Assembly (NCBI GenBank): GCA_037447655.1
Contig: JBBHKE010003016.1
Span: 1 to 64,000 of the forward strand
Reading direction: 5' to 3'
Length of the DNA stretch: 64,000 bases
Origin: Zygnema cylindricum
Taxonomy: Eukaryota; Streptophyta; Zygnematophyceae; Zygnematales; Zygnemataceae
In this document: piece after piece, positions 31,690 to 41,987 of the stretch
Numbering within the stretch: position 1 is the stretch's first letter
Layout: each line of letters begins with the position of its first letter
Made by a program: the position numbers and the translations under genes
Notes under the pieces: model-generated
What the model saw: only the letters and a program-made list of their open reading frames with translations
Told to the model about the DNA's origin: nothing
Databases searched by the model: none

Positions 31690-31835
31690 CGCACTTGTCG
31701 TTGTCACTAAAGGTTGAAGAGGGAGCTAGAGCCATACTTGTCGTTGTCAGTGAAGGTTGAAGAGGGAGCTAGAGCCATGGCGAGGGAGCTAGAGCCATGG
31801 AGGGAGCTAGAGCCATGGCGAGGGAGCTAGAGCCA
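31690..31835. repeat. GAGGGAGCTAGAGCCATGG minisatellite in LTR
   Basis: Five or more copies of a 16-20-bp unit around GGGAGCTAGAGCCATGG, one including the longer ACTTGTCGTTGTCAGTGAAG context. Other LTRs of this family in the window have only one copy. Confidence 0.85.
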
Positions 31836-32680
31836 TGGCTCCTGTGCTGTGCATATAGAGACAGGCAGTTGTTGTTGAAAAAAGGAAATTAATAATTCAC
31901 TTCTCTATTTTTGTTATATTCTAAAGAGAAAGAGAGTGAGGATCAAAGGCACGCTATGGCTACCGCAATATTTAGAAAGTGGCAAATTTTGAAGTAGATG
32001 ATATTTTAACAAAATATTGCCTAAGTCCGAATTTCAACCTGCGACTTCTAGATTTCATATAGCCAGGCGCCTTAACTATTAAGGCCCTACAAAAAGATAC
32101 ACGTGATGGATATCAAAGGTAAATAAACATTAACAAAACGGATAATTAACACCAAACTAATGAAAAGAACAATTCATGCACGTACGCGAATTTGAACCGT
32201 GTAAAATATGTTTTGATCGGACGACCAACATTGTAGCAGCCACCCAAAATGAGCTTTTGGCGGCATTCGGAGATAGTGTCACATAGTGCCACGTAGCGCC
32301 GCATTATTTGATACTAAAGAAGATAAGAGGAGGAACAATGGCTCCCAATTTGAGAGGTGTTACCTTGTAAACTATGTCGTACATTAGACATACAATAAGT
32401 ACATCGCCCATTCTACCTTCTTGTATTATATAGTGTTCCTATTAGACTAAGGTTTAGTAGTAGGTAGTCGTGAGTAGGCATATCAAGACTTAGTGATATT
32501 GAGGCACCTCTCTCTAAAAGATCTTGTAAATATAATGGTCATTTTTGACCAGCCACAACTTACTGCTCAGGGGAGCAAATTCATAGATTCTTTTTGCTAT
32601 AGACTCAAGGGAGTCTTCATTTCATAAGGGTAAAGGTGGTTAGAGTTTTTGTTTGCCAGGGTGACAATTATTCTTGCTGG

Positions 32681-32909
32681 TGTTGGATTGGCACATGAAT
32701 GCCGGTTCAACATGTGGCAGAATGTGATAAGTCACACTTGAACCCGCCTAAAAGAAACAGGTACGGACCCGACAGGCTCTACATCGATCTGGTGGCACAG
32801 TGGTTAGTACGCTAACAGCTCAAGTTAAAGGTCCCACGTTTGAGCCCTAGTCGGCTCACTTTTTGCTAGTATGGGACATACGCAATCCCGGATTTCACGG
32901 AAATCAACA
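32681..32909 (+). repeat. TRIM-like 5' LTR
   Basis: 229 bp, TG...CA. Shares GTCACACTTGAACCCGCCTA and AGAAACA-GTACGGACCCGA blocks with the 3' LTR. About 8-10 bp near the start are absent from the 3' copy. Confidence 0.8.
32786..32857 (+). other. tRNA-like module in TRIM 5' LTR
   Basis: 72 nt aligned to 28646-28716: TGGCACAGTGGTTAGTACGC D-arm (A-box) and a degraded B-box CGTTTGAGCCC. Acceptor ends are GATCTGG and TCGGCTC. Confidence 0.6.
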
Positions 32910-32924
32910 TGGTATCGGAGCCAG
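32910..32924 (+). other. primer binding site of TRIM-like element
   Basis: TGGTATCGGAGCCAG immediately after the LTR's terminal CA. Complementary to the 3' end of plant initiator-Met tRNA except at one position in the first 12. Confidence 0.8.
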
Positions 32925-32954
32925 CGGGGTTGCGGATGGTGTGACCGACCTTCG

Positions 32955-32967
32955 CGTGAGGGGGGGG
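32955..32967 (+). other. polypurine tract of TRIM-like element
   Basis: CGTGAGGGGGGGG run directly before the TGTT start of the second LTR, the expected location of a polypurine tract. Confidence 0.65.
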
Positions 32968-33188
32968 TGTTCGTGAACGCCAGTTGAATAGATGGTAAAA
33001 TGTGATACGTCACACTTGAACCCGCCTAAAAGAAACAAGTACGGACCCGAAAGGCTCTCCATCAAGCTGGTGGCACAGTGGTTAGTGCGCTGACAGCTCA
33101 AGTCTGAGGTTCAAGGTTCGAGCCCTGGCCAGCTCACTTTTCCCTAGTATGGGACATTACCGAATCCCGAATTTCAGTGAAATCAACA
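32968..33188 (+). repeat. TRIM-like 3' LTR
   Basis: 221 bp starting TGTTCGTGAACGCC and ending TTTCAGTGAAATCAACA, with the same tRNA-like module and GTATGGGACAT block as the 5' LTR. Confidence 0.8.
33064..33135 (+). other. tRNA-like module in TRIM 3' LTR
   Basis: 72 nt: acceptor AAGCTGG/CCAGCTC (six of seven pairs), D-arm GCAC-AGTGGTTA-GTGC with A-box TGGCACAGTGGT, and B-box GGTTCGAGCCC (consensus). The loop AGCTCAA would place CUC as anticodon but has G at position 33, so it is probably not a charged tRNA. Confidence 0.7.
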
Positions 33189-33265
33189 GCATAAATACAA
33201 AAGGGTCAAGGTTATCTTAGAGGCTTCGTGTGAACTGCCTACTCTGATGAACCATGGAGGTCTCA

Positions 33266-36200
33266 AAGTTGTAGGTTATGGGCCCACCGTCTAGGGTATC
33301 CATTTTCAATTAAACTGGCTTCATATACTTGGAGAGTATGATGTGAGGAACTCTATGTGAGAAAGGTTTTTGGGGATTAGTGAGCGGACGGGTGAGGTGT
33401 CCATCCAGTCTTAGGATCCCTCTAGGGTTTACAAGAAGTAGATTCACTAGAGATGCAGATCCATCTCCAACGGAGGAGACAAAGGAATGGGAGGTGGTGG
33501 AAAAAAGAAAGGAGAAGGAGACGGTTACACCATTAGAAACCGGTTCGGCATTCATATCACCTATTCCGAGGAATGAGGAGAATGATATCGATAACTCGGA
33601 CTACAACAATATGGCGGCAAAGCCTTTAATCCTCCTCCATCTTCCTCAAGGGCTTCCATCTCCTCATTTGCTAGTAGAGAGGTCATCCGATATTTGGGTG
33701 GCTCTCATAGAAATGTACCGAAGTTGTACGATTCAATAACAACAGTTGGCTGATCAGAAAATTAACGCATATGTATACAAGGGGGGGAAGATGTTGGATT
33801 TTTGTAATGAGCTCGCAACACTTTTCTTGGAGCTAGAGAGTGTTGGACATGTTGAAACTGAAAAGATGAAAGTTAAGTGTTTGCTCATGAAGTCACTAGA
33901 TGAGTTCGAGAACATAGTCAACCGTGTGCAGGACTTGCCAGAATCATGGTGGATATGGAATTCAGTGGTAGGGATGATTCTCGTTGGGGAGAATACAATT
34001 GAAATCCGAAGGGGAGGAAAGAGTGAGCAAGCCTTAGCAGTTGGGACCCATTGGAGGAACAAGGATTCTAAGAAAATTGTCGAAAAATTATGGTGGTGGG
34101 GGACAAAAAGATTGAGACCAACGAGTTCGAACCGAGGGCTCCCAAGGGTTTGTGTCATTTTTGTAGAAAACCAACGAACTATATGGCGGAGTGCACTAAG
34201 TTAAACGAGCTGCGGTTAGAGGAGGGGCAGACTGGTGGACCACAAAGAGGAAAGATGAAGGCCTTTGTAACACATGTACATGAGGCGGAATACGAGGACA
34301 AGGACGATGTGCTCCTATTAGATGAGGAGTTGGAAGCGACAAACGAGGTAGAAATTCCACGAAAGCATAAATGTGCTTTCGCTGGATTGAAAGGTGAAGC
34401 TGGCTGGATTGTAAATTCAGGTGCCTCCATGCACATGTGTAAGGATAAACAACTGTTCACTAAGATAAGAAATATTCCCACCCTAGAGATAGAGTACGGG
34501 GTTGGGAGGATAGTCAAAATAACTCTTGTAGGATCTGTAGATCTGCAAGTGTAAGTAGAAGGAAAGCCATCCATAGTTACATTCTCCGATGTATTGTTTA
34601 TTCTGGAGTTGAACAAAAGTTTCATCTCTACATCTATGTTAGATAGCAAGTGTTTTGATATTAGCACTACGAAATGAGTTTTTACTGCTAGTTTTGAGGA
34701 GGAAGTGTATTTCACTGCTGAAAAAGGTAGCAAATAGATGTTTAGGCTGATTATAAGCATTAAAAAGAATAAACTTTATTATGTTGGTATTCATGATATA
34801 ATGTTGTGGCTTAAGAGGCTTAGACATATGAATCTAGATAAGTTAAGAGAGATGGAAAAGATGGGAGTTGTGGAAGGTATTCAGTTCGGAGAGAGTGAGA
34901 CTCTAAGTGATTCTAGTAGATATGCTCAAGGTAAAGCACATAAGTTACCCTTCCCAGTAGTTGCCACCTATAAGGGAGCAAAGATTCTAGATTTAGTACA
35001 CACAAATATTTGGGGACCGGCCAAAGTGCCTACATTGGGGGGGAAGAGATTTATGATGACTATCATTGATGATTGGTCTAGGTATTCTAGGGTGTATTTT
35101 TTGAAAAATAAGTCAGAAGCTCGAAATGTTTTAGACAATATAAAGCATGGAGTGAAAAACTCCATGAAACCCCAATCAAGTGAGTAATGAGTGAGAATGG
35201 TGAAGAGTATACCTCTAACAATTTGAGGATATTTTGAGGGAAGATGGAGTCCAACACCAAAAGACAGTTCTAAAAAACCCAAAACAAAATAGGGTAGCTG
35301 AAAGATTAAATAGAACACTAAGTGATACTGCTAGAAGTACGTTGTTGGATAAGAAGATAGGAAAAAGGTTTTGGGCCGAAGCAATGAACTTTGCTAATTA
35401 CCTCAAATATAGAGTTTTTACTATAGCGGTAAAAGGCCAACACCTTATGAGAGATGGACCGGTCGAAACCAGACATATCCCTCTTAAAGGTTTTTAGCAG
35501 TCAAGTGTTCAATATAGATACATATCGGTCAAATTGGAAGCTAGATCCTAAAGGAAAACCGGGGTAGTTATTAGGATATGATGAGGATGTAAAAGGATAC
35601 AAAGTTTATGATCTAAAATGGGAAAATATAATCTTAGTAAAGCATCTAGTAGTTATCGATAAGGAAAGTATGTGGATCCCTTAAAGTATACAAAGTCAGT
35701 ATTAAGAAAACAGGTCAGTCAGAATTGGATTCGTCAATCATCGATCGCTGGCCATCAAAGTCATCAATTCGAAGATGTCCTTCTCTTTTTTTTTTTTTTT
35801 TTTTGTTTGCAGGTTAACAACAAGGTAACAAAACTATATTATCCATATGAACCTCAAACTTATAGAGATGCGATGAATTGTCCAGAAATGAACCGTTAAA
35901 AGACAACCATCAACGAGGAGATGGCATCAATTATAGCAATCGATACTTGGGAACTGGTGGATTGTCCACCTAACCGAAAACCAATCAGTTGTAAGTGGGT
36001 GTTCAAATTAAAACTGAACCCAGGTAACACCATTGAGCCATATAAGGCCCAATTAGTGGCTAAAGGATTTACACAGAAAAAGGGAATCAACTACAATGAA
36101 ACCTTTGCCCCAATCGTCAGGTTTCCCCTCTGTCCGCATACTTCTCAGTTTGGCAGCAGCTGAAGACATGGAGGTGCACCACATGGACATTAAGACAACC

Positions 36201-36733
36201 TTTTTGCATGGAGAATTGAAATTGGAGATATTCTTGCGACAACTCGAAGGATTTGTGGAGGAAGGAGGGGAGAGTAAGGTATGCTAGCTGATTAAATCTC
36301 TTTATGGTTTGAAACAGGCTCCCCAACAGTGGAATAAGAAGCTTCATGAGTTTGGAATGAGAAGCTTGATGAGTTTCTTACAGTTCTGGGATATATCTTG
36401 ATCAGCTCAAATCACTCAATGTTTTTGAAGATGAGGAAGGTATTTTTTTTATTGCAATTTATGTTGATGATTTGCTTGTTCTTAGTAAATCAATAGACAA
36501 AATTGATAAACTGAAAACCGATCTTATAGGGAGATTTGAGATGAAGGATATGGGGGAGGCAAGATATATTTTGGGAATTCAAGTAGATAGAGATCGTGAA
36601 AGAAAGATTGTAAGATTTACTCAAAAAGAAGCAATATGGAACATGTTGGAAAAGTTTCAGATGGATAAGGCTAATAGTTGTACCACTCCAATGGAGTTGA
36701 AGAAGGGATTTGAGGGGAGTGTGGAAAAAAGAG
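33266..36733 (+). pseudogene. copia E gag-protease-integrase-RT, broken
   Basis: Plus strand: a VMGPPSRVSIFN gag start near 33276, an acidic insert (33380-33740), MADQKINAYVYKGGKMLDFC, a zinc knuckle CHFCRKPTNYMAEC near 34150 (His replaced by Asn), protease AGWIVNSGASMHMC (Asp to Asn in DSG), integrase DLVHTNIWGPA...DDWSRYSRVYFL with first Asp to Asn, MASIIAIDTWELVDCPPNRKP, TFAPIVRF, a split RT, and the intact YVDDLLVLSKS near 36460. It ends in a VEKRVVI linker at 36741. Many stops and shifts; the recurrent D-to-N changes fit G-to-A decay. Confidence 0.85.
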
Positions 36734-36744
36734 TCGTAATTTAG
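36734..36744 (+). repeat. 11-bp direct repeat, left copy
   Basis: TCGTAATTTAG at the end of the RT of copia E, repeated exactly at 38687-38697 before the RNase H. It brackets the second gag-protease-integrase block. Confidence 0.85.
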
Positions 36745-38686
36745 TTCGAGAGAATACGATTGAGATCCGAAGGGGAGGAAAGAGTGGCCAAGCCTTGGCA
36801 ACAGCGACCGATTGGAGGAACAAGGATTCCCGGAAACCAGTCAGAAACTATGGGGGTAGGGAGCAGAAAAAACAGGTTGGCGAGTTCGAACCAAGGGCTC
36901 CCAAAGGTTTATGTCATTTTTGTAAGAAACCGGGGCACTATATGGCAGAGTGCACCAAGCTAACCGAGCTTCGGTTAAAGGAGGGGCAGACCGGTGGTAC
37001 CCCGAGAGGAAAGAAAAAGGCCCTTGTCACACAGGTACTTGAGGCGGAATCCGAGGACGAGGACGATGAGCTCCTTTTGGATGAGGAGTTGGAGGCGAAA
37101 ACTGAGGTTGAAATTCCACGAAGGCAGAAATGTGCTTACGGTGGATTGAAAGGTGAAGCAGGCTGGATTATAGATTCAGGTGCCTCAATGCACATGTGTA
37201 AGGATAGACATCTGTTCACTAAGATAAGAAAGATTCCCACCGTAGAGATAGAGTACGGGGATGGGAGGATAGTCACCACTACTCTTGTAGGATCGGTAGA
37301 CCTGAAAGTGTTAGTAAAAGGAAAGACATCCATATTAACATTCTCCGATGTATTGTTTATTCCGGAGCTGAACAAAAACCTTATTTCTACATCAGTATTA
37401 GATGATAAGGGTTTTTTCACTAGCATTAGGGAAGGAGTCTTTATTGCTAGTTTTGAGGAGGATGTCTATTTCATTGCTGAGAAAGGTAGCCATGGGATGT
37501 TTAGGCTGATCTTAAGTAATGAAACGAAGAAACTTTATTATGCTGGTGTTCATGATATTATGATGTGGCATAAGAGGCTTGGGCATGTGAATCTAGATAA
37601 GTTAAGAGAGATGAAAAAGATGGGAGTGGTGGAAGGGATTCAGTTCAGTGAGAGTGATGATATAAGTGATTGTAGTGGGTGTGCTCAAGGTAAAGCACAC
37701 AGATTACCCTTTCCAAAAATAGCCACCTACAAGGGAGAAAAACTTCTAGATCTAGTACACACAGACATTTGGGGACCGGCTAGAGTGCCCTCACCGGGGG
37801 GGAAGAGATTTATGATGACTATAACTGATGATTGGTCTCGGTATTCCCGAGTATATTTTTTGAAAAACAAGTTAGAGGCTGAGGACTGTTTTAGACAATA
37901 TAAAGCATGGAGCGAAAAACTCCATGAAACTCCAATCAAGAGAGTAAGGAGTGACAATGGTGGAGAGTATACTTCTAACCAGTTTGAGGATTTTTTGAGG
38001 GAAGATGGGGTTCAACACCAAAAGACAGTTCCAGAAAATTCGGAACAGAATGGGGTAGCTGAAAGGTTAAATAGAACACTAAGTGATAGTGCTAGAAGTA
38101 TGTTGTCGGATAAGAAGATAGGAAAAAGGTTTTGGGCAGAAGCAATGAACTGTGCTAATTACCTCAAAAATAGAGTTCTTACTTCAGCTATAAAAGATCA
38201 AACACCTTATGAGAGATGGACAGGCCGAAAACCAGACTTATCTCATTTAAAGGTTTTCGGCAGTCAAGTATTCAGTCTAGATACAGATCAGTCTAATTGG
38301 AAGCTAGATCCTAAAGGAAAATCGGGATACTTATTAGGATATGATGAGGATGTTAAAGGATATAGAGTTTATTATCTAAAAAGAGAAGATATAATCTTAG
38401 TAAAGCATCTAGTAGTTATGGATGAAGGAAAGTCTGTGGATCCCTTCAAATATACAAAGTCAGTAAAAATCAGATTTGAGTCAGAAAATTCTGATGACTT
38501 TGAGCTTCCTAACTATCCAGGTTTTAGAGACGATGACATTCTTGCAGGAACAAATCAGACCGAAAGGACTCGGCTGTGGAAACTCCAGTGACAACTCTAC
38601 TCGAAGCGGAAGATGTGGTGGAAATTGATTCGGAATCAAGGGATAGGGGAGAAGCCGAGTTTGTTCGAAAGAATCCACGAGAACCA
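36745..38686 (+). mobile_element. second gag-protease-integrase block inserted between RT and RNase H
   Basis: This ~1.94-kb segment starts in mid-gag (matching 33985 onward) and ends in the integrase-RT linker. It lies between two copies of TCGTAATTTAG, after which the host element's RNase H continues. It is much better preserved than the host's own gag-integrase region, which points to a later arrival from a sister element. It may have come by template switching, gene conversion or repair. There is no poly-A and no LTR at its ends. Confidence 0.75.
36795..38591 (+). CDS. copia gag (C-terminal)-protease-integrase, open 598 codons
   Basis: An open frame without its natural start: the upstream gag half is absent, so the first Met is fortuitous. 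Order: zinc knuckle CHFCKKPGHYMAEC (about residues 39-52), acidic linker, protease AGWIIDSGASMHMC (intact DSG, about 127), GAG-pre-integrase MWHKRLGHVNLDKL (about 257), integrase core with HTDIWGP, RSDNGGEY and NGVAERLNRT supplying D, D and E, and the C-terminal RFWAEAMNCANYLKNR...GYDEDVKGYRVY. It ends in the linker before RT. Protease and integrase could in principle fold, but no RT follows in frame. Confidence 0.85.
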   Translation: MATATDWRNKDSRKPVRNYGGREQKKQVGEFEPRAPKGLCHFCKKPGHYMAECTKLTELRLKEGQTGGTPRGKKKALVTQVLEAESEDEDDELLLDEELEAKTEVEIPRRQKCAYGGLKGEAGWIIDSGASMHMCKDRHLFTKIRKIPTVEIEYGDGRIVTTTLVGSVDLKVLVKGKTSILTFSDVLFIPELNKNLISTSVLDDKGFFTSIREGVFIASFEEDVYFIAEKGSHGMFRLILSNETKKLYYAGVHDIMMWHKRLGHVNLDKLREMKKMGVVEGIQFSESDDISDCSGCAQGKAHRLPFPKIATYKGEKLLDLVHTDIWGPARVPSPGGKRFMMTITDDWSRYSRVYFLKNKLEAEDCFRQYKAWSEKLHETPIKRVRSDNGGEYTSNQFEDFLREDGVQHQKTVPENSEQNGVAERLNRTLSDSARSMLSDKKIGKRFWAEAMNCANYLKNRVLTSAIKDQTPYERWTGRKPDLSHLKVFGSQVFSLDTDQSNWKLDPKGKSGYLLGYDEDVKGYRVYYLKREDIILVKHLVVMDEGKSVDPFKYTKSVKIRFESENSDDFELPNYPGFRDDDILAGTNQTERTRLWKLQ

Positions 38687-38697
38687 TCGTAATTTAG
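38687..38697 (+). repeat. 11-bp direct repeat, right copy
   Basis: Exact copy of 36734-36744 (TCGTAATTTAG), at the junction back to the RNase H part of copia E. Confidence 0.85.
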
Positions 38698-39400
38698 ATT
38701 AGGAATTAGGTTCGGAAGAACAGAAGTTCATGCAAACTATTCTTTACAAGCAAGTAGTGGGAAGTCTAATTTATTTTATAAATTGTACCAACCCGGATTT
38801 AGCTGCAGTTGTAGGAGTGATGAGTAGAAGTCTAAATGCTCCCACTAAGAGGGATTGGGAGGCAGCTAAGAGAGTCTTTAGATATTTCATAGGAACTAGG
38901 GATCTATGGTTGCATCTGGGTGGGGAGAATACTGACATCACTACTTGGAGTGATGCCAGTTATGGTGATGCTCCGATGAGGAGATGCACTTTTCAATATA
39001 TATTATATGTGGGTGATGGGGCTTGCTGTTGCACTAGCAAACAGCAATAAGTTATTGCTCAAACCACAATAAAGGCTGAGTATATGGCCTCTTGCTCTGG
39101 TGTAAAAGAATTGATGTGGGTTAAGTCTGTGTTGGTTAGCCTGGTCACCTTAAGAGTGGTGTGCAAAATTTTTTTTGTGATAATCAAGCAGCAATTGCTA
39201 TTGTTGCCAATCCTCAACATCATTTTAAAGCCAAACACATAGACATAAGATTTAGCTTTGTTAGAGAGAAGGTAGGAAAAAAAATAATCAATTTAGCGTA
39301 TAAACCAGATAGCGAGGTGGTAGCAAATATGATGACCAAACCTGTGCCTTCCCCTAAGTTAATTTCTGTAGAGAGAAGTGTGGTCTCAAATTAAAGAGTG
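38698..39400 (+). pseudogene. copia E RNase H, broken
   Basis: Plus-strand QVVGSLIYFINCTNPDLAA, AAKRVFRYFIGTRDLWL, TTWSDASYGDAP (38730-39050), then after a stop and shift the DNQAAIAIVANPQHHF and KHIDIRFSFVREKV motifs and MMTKPVPSPKL (39161-39394). Directly followed by a purine tract (GAAAATAAGGGGAG) and the 3' LTR. Confidence 0.88.
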
Positions 39401-39418
39401 ACTAGAAAATAAGGGGAG

Positions 39419-40050
39419 TGTTGAAATTAATACTTCTTTAAGGATTTTCTAGGTCTAAAATGAAATGTAGAAAAGAAGTCGAGGCTAACTCCTATCTTCA
39501 ACTTCCACACTTGTCGCAGTCATTGAAGGTTGAAGAGGGAGTTACAGCCATGGCAGCCTGTGCTTTCTATAGAGAGACAGGCAGTTCTTATTGAAAAAAG
39601 ATAATTAATAGTTCACTTCTCTATTTTAGTTATAATTTAAAGAGAAAGAGAGAGTGAGGATCAAAGGCACGCCATGACTGCCGCCATATTTAGAAAGTGG
39701 CAGATTTTGAAGTAGATGATATTTTACCAAAATATTGCCTAAGTCCGGATGGATTTGAACCTACGACCTCTAAATTCCACATAGTCGGGCGCCTTAACCA
39801 TTAAGCGATAGGAAACGATACACGTGACGAGTTTCAAAGATATACAAATATTAACGAACCGACTAATTTACACCAAACTAACGAAGAGGAACAATTCAGG
39901 CACGTACGCGAATCTGAACCGTGTAAAATATGTTTTGATCGGACGCTAGCATTGTAGCTGCCACCCAAAGTGAGATTTTGGCAACATTTGGAGATAGCTT
40001 CCCGCGGTGCCACATGGCGCCGCAATTTTTGATAATGGAGAAGATGGGAG
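39419..40050 (+). repeat. 3' LTR of copia E, truncated
   Basis: Starts TGTTGAAATTAATACTTC after the polypurine tract. Homologous to 31594 onward up to the GATAATGGAGAAGATGGGAG point at about 40050, where it jumps into RNase H sequence of another element. Antisense tRNA-like stretch at 39738-39815 with B-box GGTTCAAATCC and D-arm GCTTAATGGTTAAGGC. Confidence 0.8.
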
Positions 40051-40394
40051 GCTCAGTATATGGCCTTTTGTTCTGCAGTGAAAGAGTTGATGTGGATCAA
40101 GTCCTTGTTTTAAGAATTGGGGTATATGACGGAGGGAGTGCATGAAGTTTTCTATGATAATCAAGCTGCCAATTGCTATTGCAGCCAATCCAAAACTTCA
40201 TTTCAAAGCTAAACATATGGACATAAGATTGAGCTTCGTGAGGGAAAAGGTTGAAAACAAATTTGTTAATCTTGTGTATAAATCCGATCAAGTAATGTTG
40301 GCTGACATGATGACCAAACCTGTGCCCTCTCCCAAGTTAAAAGGGAAAAATATGGATTAAAAGAAAAATTAAAATTATACTAGAAAATTAAAAG
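40051..40394 (+). pseudogene. copia F RNase H end and polypurine tract
   Basis: Plus-strand remnant reading AQYMAFCSAVKELMW, then over shifts a YDNQAA remnant, KHMDIRLSFVREKV and ADMMTKPVPSPKLK. It is followed by an A-rich purine tract and the LTR at 40395. All upstream parts of this element are absent. Confidence 0.8.
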
Positions 40395-41396
40395 AGTGTT
40401 GAAATAACAAGATTTTTGGGTATTTTCTAGGTATAAATAGATTAGCGGAAAAAGATAAGAAAAGTGCAGGCAACCTGCCTCCATCTCTTCTCTCTCACCC
40501 TCATACTTATTGTAGTCACTGAAGCAAAAAAAGAGTGATGGAGCCATGGCTGCCTCGGCTCCATAGGCAGCACTAAAGAGTGACTTAAGTCACTCTTAAC
40601 AAAAGGTTGAGTTTGGCAGGACTCGAACCTCTGACCGGCAGAGCTGGGCGTAGCCGTTAGCTCTAACCAGTCTGTCGTAGAAGTCCGTTAGGATACATAG
40701 GGTTTGATATCTATTTAAACTTATATACGGTCTTAAAAGTGATTAACTAAAATATAAAGGAATGAACATAAAACAAGTTTAAGTTTAGTGCGGACGTTAT
40801 TTTGCACAAAATAAATGAATCTGACATTTGTTTCGTCGGCTAAAATTCAGCGTTTGATTTAATCCTACGGCATACCTCGCTGTCACGATCCCACAATGGT
40901 CACTTTGGCGTTTATGGACGTGGCATGACCTGGCGCCACGTGGAGTGATAACATTTGGTCGTAGGAATTCGGGAGAGCGTACGGACGAGTGAAAGGTTGA
41001 CATGCGTCCACTCAGTGGCCTTGTCGTACACAGGCCGTACAAAAATGATATCGACCGTAGTAGCTTATTGTACTTTACAGTTATGTGATTGGGTCGTACA
41101 TTAGTAGATAGGGGTTGTGAGAGGGAAGTAGGTCTTAGAATATTTTTTAGACAGTCACCTCTCCCTTGGGAGATTTGTATAAATTGGCATCTTTGCCACC
41201 TCATAACTTATCGGCTGGTTGGCCGTTTTCAGTGATTCTTTTTGCTACGGACTCAAAGGAGTCGAGGCTCCACAGGGGTGCAGTCAGAAGTTAGTTTTCC
41301 CTCTTAGGCAGCAGTGGTTTAGGCTTGAAGTGGGTTAGTTAAAAGCTATATAGAGGCTTCCTAAATTTTGTAGTCCAATGGAAGACACAGAATTGC
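40395..41396 (+). repeat. LTR of copia F (family L)
   Basis: About 1 kb starting TGTTGAAATAACAAG and ending near GAAGACACAGAATTGC. A related solo copy lies in reverse orientation at 46017-53205, and a shorter reverse copy at about 55050-55600. It contains a 22-bp perfect palindrome (40576-40597) and, on the opposite strand, a tRNA-like stretch (40608-40686) with B-box GAGGTTCGAGTCC and D-arm CTGGTTAGAGC. Confidence 0.8.
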
Positions 41397-41489
41397 TTGA
41401 ACCACTCACGCGCCACACGATTTTGTAAAACATTTGGACGAGGGAGAGTACTCGCTATTTCTCTCCATGCCCGTCACGCGCTATGTACG
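41397..41489. other. short dispersed repeat
   Basis: Contains CACGCGCCACA, GGACGAGGGAGAGT and CTCTCCATGCCCGTCAC, recurring at about 7105-7180. No gene. Confidence 0.6.
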
Positions 41490-41987
41490 TGTAATAGGGA
41501 CAAAGTGATCCACACAACACCACAATGCAATGCGGATAGACTCCAAGGATCCCCTCGTAGCAACAGCAAAAGCACACAGACTCACGGATAAAGGTTGAGC
41601 TTTATTACTCAGGAAGATTACAAGTTGAAAGCTCGCTGCGAACGTTTACTCAAAAACAATTGTCTACTGACTAGGTCTACTTGACTATTTAACCTCACCA
41701 GCTGCTAGTCAACATGTACCACACTTATGTACACGTGGACCTTCACGGTCAACCGAGATGTATCTAAACTATCTTCTAGAACTATACAGTTTAATCTAAA
41801 TTCTGCGACGTTGCTATACTGCTACGTTGCGTTGCTACGCTGCGCTACCAAGTCGCTGCGCTATCACGCTAAATTGTTACGCTGCTATGTTGTGCTAGTC
41901 TGGCATCGCCGCTGCGCTACTCTGGAACCGCAACTATCGCAGACTGTATTCTAACCACTAAGTACTCCACTCTGTAACCCCATTACA
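41490..41987 (-). repeat. 3' LTR of the chromovirus
   Basis: Minus strand starts TGTAATGGGGTTACAG and ends CCCTATTACA. The purine-rich CCTTAGTGGGAGGCAT lies directly upstream (41988-42003). It contains a GCTGCG/GCTACGTTGCG-rich section (41810-41935). Its partner LTR is not in the window. Confidence 0.75.

Larger units (their letters stand above)
32681..33188 (+). mobile_element. TRIM-like element: two LTRs, 58-bp core, tRNA-like module in each LTR
   Basis: LTR 32681-32909 and LTR 32968-33188 are similar, each starting TGTT and ending AATCAACA. The 58-bp interior begins with TGGTATCGGAGCCAG, a clear initiator-Met primer site abutting the first LTR, and ends with GTGAGGGGGGGG, a polypurine tract abutting the second. 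There is no coding capacity. Each LTR contains a ~72-nt tRNA-like sequence with A- and B-box motifs. The architecture matches terminal-repeat retrotransposons in miniature. No 5-bp target duplication is seen (flanks GCTGG and GCATA). Mobilisation would need proteins of other LTR elements. Confidence 0.8.
31594..33265 (+). repeat. 5' LTR of copia E, with TRIM-like insertion
   Basis: Starts near TGTAGAAATTTATG and continues with the TTTTCTAGGTCTTAAATGAA block shared with 39419. 31690-31835 is expanded by repeats of GAGGGAGCTAGAGCCATGG. Contains a decayed antisense tRNA-like stretch near 32030-32100. The TRIM-like element at 32681-33188 interrupts it close to its 3' end, and gag of copia E follows at about 33270. 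Confidence 0.7.
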
